From: Chryseobacterium lacus
GTDB lineage: Bacteria > Bacteroidota > Bacteroidia > Flavobacteriales > Weeksellaceae
Reading direction: 5' to 3'
Length of the DNA: 64,000 nt
Assembly (NCBI RefSeq): GCF_003336205.1
Contig: NZ_QPIE01000002.1
Span: 310,001 to 374,000, forward strand
Shown: in pieces, positions 63,116 to 64,000 of the stretch
Layout of the letters: each line of letters starts with the position of its first letter
Numbering within the stretch: the first letter of the stretch is position 1
Made by a program: the position numbers and the translations under genes
Notes under the pieces: generated by a model
What the model saw: the letters and a program-made list of their open reading frames with translations, nothing else
Databases searched by the model: none
What the model was told of the DNA's origin: nothing

Positions 63116-63625
63116 ATGAAAAATGTCTTTTTATCAGCGGTTATTGCTACTGCTACCTTAGCAAGTTGCTCCACAGTTTCATCCATTATGCAGAATACAT
63201 TTCCTTATTCTGCCACAATTATAGTAACCCAGGGATCGCCTGCCAATACCCAGCTTTCAGCAATAGGTGTAGGCAACAGTATCAACCAGCTTTTTGGTTC
63301 GTCCGCCAACGTGAGAGATATCCGGCTGAGTTCTGCTACGCTTTCCGTTACTTCAGGAAATCAAAGCATGGGCGTATTTAAAAGTGTAAAAGTGTATCTT
63401 TCCTCAGGCAGTTCAGAAGTTTTGGTAGCATCTAGAACAAATATTGCGGATAACATTGGAAACACCCTTTCTTTAGACCTCAATAGCAGCCAAACACTGG
63501 ACAACATTATGAAATCCGGAAATACAGTTCAGCAGCGGATTGTGTATGAATTAAAATCTTCACCTACTTCCGATATGAACGTAAAAAGTTCGATGAGTTT
63601 CAGCAGTGTTCCTGTAACCAACTAA
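63116..63625 (+). CDS. lipoprotein of unknown function, serine- and threonine-rich
   Basis: 169 residues. MKNVFLSAVIATATLASC is a lipoprotein signal with Cys near residue 18. The mature sequence is very rich in Ser, Thr and Asn and predicted to be beta-structured. It has no recognised domain. A 86-base gap separates it from the previous gene, and a terminator follows. Confidence 0.78.
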   Translation: MKNVFLSAVIATATLASCSTVSSIMQNTFPYSATIIVTQGSPANTQLSAIGVGNSINQLFGSSANVRDIRLSSATLSVTSGNQSMGVFKSVKVYLSSGSSEVLVASRTNIADNIGNTLSLDLNSSQTLDNIMKSGNTVQQRIVYELKSSPTSDMNVKSSMSFSSVPVTN

Positions 63626-63630
63626 TTTAT

Positions 63631-63655
63631 AAAAGCCTTTCCTGAGGCTTTTTTT
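63631..63655. terminator. bidirectional terminator between lipoprotein and dtd
   Basis: An eight-base stem (63631-63638 with 63645-63652) with A4 and T-rich flanks serves the two convergent genes. Confidence 0.75.
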
Positions 63656-63661
63656 ATGTAA

Positions 63662-64000
63662 TTATTGCTTGGTTTTGCTGTCCATAACAATGGTTACCGG
63701 ACCGTCATTCAGCAAAGAAACTTTCATATCAGCTCCGAAAATACCACTTTCAGTCTTCAATCCGGATTTTGATATTTCATTTTTAAAATATTCAAACAAA
63801 GGAATGGCCTGTTCGGGTTTTGCCGCTTTGGAAAAACCTGGACGGTTCCCTTTTTTGTACTCTGCAATAAGGGTAAACTGACTGATAAAAAGGATCTCTC
63901 CCTGAATATCCTGAACCGAATGATTCATTTTCCCTTCTGCATCGCTGAAAATTCTCAGATTCAGAATTTTCTGCACCAGCCAATTCGCATCGCTTTCATC
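63662..64000 (-). CDS. dtd: D-aminoacyl-tRNA deacylase, C-terminal part (5' end outside window)
   Basis: Removes D-amino acids wrongly attached to tRNA. The frame stays open through base 64000, so about 112 C-terminal residues are seen. They include KILNLRIFSDAEGKMNHSV, the catalytic SQFTL motif near fragment residue 41 and the cis-proline motif GNRPGF near residue 53. The GTG-like internal start at 63976 is not the true start. It is convergent to the previous lipoprotein gene with a shared terminator. Confidence 0.92.
   Translation of the reverse strand, partial: DESDANWLVQKILNLRIFSDAEGKMNHSVQDIQGEILFISQFTLIAEYKKGNRPGFSKAAKPEQAIPLFEYFKNEISKSGLKTESGIFGADMKVSLLNDGPVTIVMDSKTKQ

Overview
The window is chromosomal DNA of a member of the Bacteroidota, most likely class Flavobacteriia in the Chryseobacterium / Weeksellaceae range. 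The evidence is moderate to low GC with dense, short-spaced operons, a fused ccoNO cbb3 oxidase, a type IX secretion (T9SS) cargo protein, lipoproteins of the SC(N/S/R) type, and promoters of the Bacteroidota form TTTG-N(18-20)-TAnnTTTG upstream of several genes. This assignment comes from gene content and motifs only; no 16S rRNA lies in the window. I see no insertion sequence, prophage, CRISPR array or rRNA operon.

Layout: (1) 1-4400, the 3' part of an aconitase gene and an outer-membrane beta-barrel receptor. (2) 4161-6758 on the minus strand, a rluA-type pseudouridine synthase, a small membrane protein, panB and a Crp/Fnr regulator. (3) Divergent from the regulator, 6850-15680, a complete cbb3 cytochrome oxidase locus: ccoI, ccoS, fused ccoNO, ccoQ, a one-heme ccoP, ccoG, ccoH and a DsbD_2/TauE-like membrane protein. 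(4) 15848-24788, mainly minus strand: serS, a small glycan group (lipoprotein, flippase, glycosyltransferase, HAD phosphatase), a 44-residue micro-protein, an ECF sigma factor, metK behind a probable SAM-II riboswitch, and an OxyR-like regulator facing a catalase-family gene. (5) 26377-43360, housekeeping genes: crotonase, dCMP deaminase, xerD, Nudix, tonB-exbD-exbB, DUF885 peptidase, response regulator, nth, bcp, manC, sprT-like, tolC-like, folC, tRNA-Val and clpB. (6) 43632-58044, a phenylacetate catabolism (paa) cluster. (7) 58100-64000, a large two-module methyltransferase, a membrane-protein and winged-helix regulator group with a shared operator, two lipoproteins and the 3' part of dtd.

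The paa cluster is the main accessory block. paaE and paaABCD encode the ring-1,2-epoxidase, two PaaG-like proteins the isomerase step, and paaZ ring opening and aldehyde oxidation. A third crotonase, a 3-hydroxyacyl-CoA dehydrogenase and the PaaI thioesterase serve the lower pathway. paaK (ligase), paaJ (thiolase) and a recognisable paa regulator are not in the window. The cluster carries unexpected passengers: a 987-residue, AT-rich T9SS-secreted repeat protein between paaA and paaB, a SMUG2-like DNA glycosylase after paaZ, and a PaaZ with an extra C-terminal DUF1569/DinB-like domain.

The most noteworthy observations are the catalase whose distal catalytic histidine position is tyrosine while the other heme-pocket motifs are kept, the T9SS gene interrupting paaAB, the PaaZ-DUF1569 fusion, and a repeated operator (ACTTTG-N5-CAAAGTACTTT) at two promoters flanking a winged-helix regulator gene. 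No single clearly undescribed multi-gene system could be established from sequence alone.
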